Shown piece after piece: positions 14,316-14,901 of a stretch of DNA of 14,901 nt; position 1 is the stretch's first letter; each line of letters begins with the position of its first letter. Origin of the DNA: JAGXOF01 sp046545575 (GTDB lineage Bacteria; Chloroflexota; Dehalococcoidia; SZUA-161; SpSt-899); NCBI GenBank assembly GCA_046545575.1, contig JBKGZM010000047.1, positions 1 through 14,901 on the forward strand. Reading direction: 5' to 3'. Under the pieces are notes generated by a model. It was given only the letters and a program-made list of their open reading frames with translations. It was not told where the DNA came from and searched no databases. A program made the translations under genes and the position numbers.

Positions 14316-14346
14316 ATTATAAATCATGGTAAATTGACATTGTCAA
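14316..14346 (-). promoter_or_regulatory. promoter with palindrome over the -35
   Basis: On the minus strand TTGACA (14346-14341) is followed by TATAAT (14321-14316), both perfect hexamers but with a 19-nt spacer. TTGACA-N-TGTCAA (14334-14346) is a perfect 6-1-6 palindrome covering the -35 and could be a repressor site. The gene start at 14283 lies 32 nt downstream of the -10. Confidence 0.5.
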
Positions 14347-14500
14347 GACATCATTTGACTGATGACTGATGCTTATTCCCAAAGGGACACACTAGCACCA
14401 GGAGGGGGAGGGGAATCGATGTGACCGTGCAGCCACCGAGTATGCAACAAACCGTCAAATCGTTACATGGAGATTCAGCTGTTACATTCGGAAGACATTC

Positions 14501-14901
14501 TCAGTCGTCTTTGGACTCAGAAGCCGCTTCAGAACACCTGCGAAGGTTTCCCCGGGCTAGCTCATCAGAGGGATCAAGCTGGAGGGCACGCTGGAAAAGA
14601 GTACGTGCTTCATGAACTTGACCTTGCTCCAGGAGCAGATAGCCCAGGTCATTGGCATAGGCAGCATTGTCTGGTTCCAGTTCCATGGCCCGCCGAGAGT
14701 GATGCTCGGCCTCCTCAAAGCGATTTGCTCGAGCGAGGGAATACCCGATTCCATTGTGAAGAACAGCATCCTCGGCACATGCCAGCCCCTGCCTGTACAC
14801 CTCTATTGCCAGTTCCCATTCTTCTTCCTTCTCGAACATCGAGGCGAGGGACTCCGACAATGTTGCTGCCTCTTCCGGGGCAGCAGCAAGAGCGGAGGCA
14901 A
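14501..14901 (-). CDS. TPR-repeat protein, 5' end outside window
   Basis: The frame is open to the right edge, so the N terminus lies beyond the window; at least 133 codons are present and the stop is at 14501-14503. Two clean 34-residue tetratricopeptide repeats are visible (one starting AVLHNGIGYSLARANRFEEA, the next AAYANDLGYLLLEQGQVHEA, each with the Ala/Gly/Pro pattern ending in LEPDN or LDPSD). A partial repeat comes before them and a degenerate helix after. TPRs form superhelical protein-binding scaffolds; the partner is unknown. A TTG at 14860 could be read as a start but has no ribosome binding site and the upstream frame is open with similar composition. The acidic tail ends SESKDD. 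Confidence 0.8.
   Translation of the reverse strand, partial: ASALAAAPEEAATLSESLASMFEKEEEWELAIEVYRQGLACAEDAVLHNGIGYSLARANRFEEAEHHSRRAMELEPDNAAYANDLGYLLLEQGQVHEARTLFQRALQLDPSDELARGNLRRCSEAASESKDD

Noticed and set aside
14356..14371. Short tandem TGACTGA repeat
   Set aside because: Only about two units of 7 bp in a non-coding stretch; too short to call a CRISPR or functional repeat.
1..14901. CRISPR array, tRNA or rRNA genes
   Set aside because: No regularly spaced repeats and no cloverleaf or rRNA-like segments were seen in reading both strands.

Overview
The window is bacterial, of middling GC, and reads like a chromosomal segment of an uncultured environmental lineage. The best-filled stretch is a five-gene minus-strand operon (about 13488 to 4874). 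It encodes two different tubulin/FtsZ-superfamily GTPase-like proteins and three membrane-associated partners. No gene identifies the host securely. A Chloroflexota (Dehalococcoidia-like) origin would fit the neighbouring acyl-CoA synthetase and metallo-beta-lactamase-fold genes, but this is a weak inference.

Layout from left to right. (1) 154-2716, minus strand: a class I adenylate-forming acyl-CoA synthetase followed by an MBL-fold hydrolase, probably one operon with its own promoter near 2782-2810 and a leader hairpin at the ribosome binding site. (2) 2745-4724: a relict integron. It starts with a broken IntI-type integrase C-terminus (in-frame stop, catalytic Arg replaced by Cys). Next is an attI-like segment carrying a repeated CTGTATAA motif and a TATAAT -10. 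Then come two plus-strand gene cassettes, each closed by its own attC. The first cassette encodes a frameshifted HEPN-type protein with RNSLVH, and the second a PD-(D/E)XK-like protein. The leading core of each cassette is the exact reverse complement of the inverse core of its own attC, which fixes the cassette boundaries. (3) 4725-4873: a short intergenic stretch with an IS3-like end remnant and a nested hairpin.

(4) 4874-13544, minus strand: the tubulin-like operon. A TTTACA-N17-TACAAT promoter (13516-13544) drives five genes. In order they are a secreted/single-span protein with a cytoplasmic coiled tail, a 917-aa tubulin-like protein (GGGSGSG box plus long coiled coil), a 762-aa polytopic membrane protein with a large coiled cytoplasmic domain, a PH-like/coiled-coil protein, and a 443-aa FtsZ-like protein with an N-terminal zinc ribbon and GGATGSG box. 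Tight gene joints (5-nt gap, 14-nt gap, TAATG overlap) suggest coupled production. All five products are predicted to be cytoskeletal, membrane-spanning or membrane-associated. The simplest reading is a membrane-anchored cytoskeletal machine, possibly for membrane remodelling, that senses something outside the cell through the first protein. Function is inferred, not shown.

(5) 13545-13890: no gene. It holds two 19-bp direct repeats upstream of the operon promoter, a second IS-end-like segment and a long imperfect palindrome. (6) 13891-14901, minus strand: a small secreted protein with an SH3b-like C-terminus and a palindrome over its -35, then the C-terminal part of a TPR protein that runs off the right edge.
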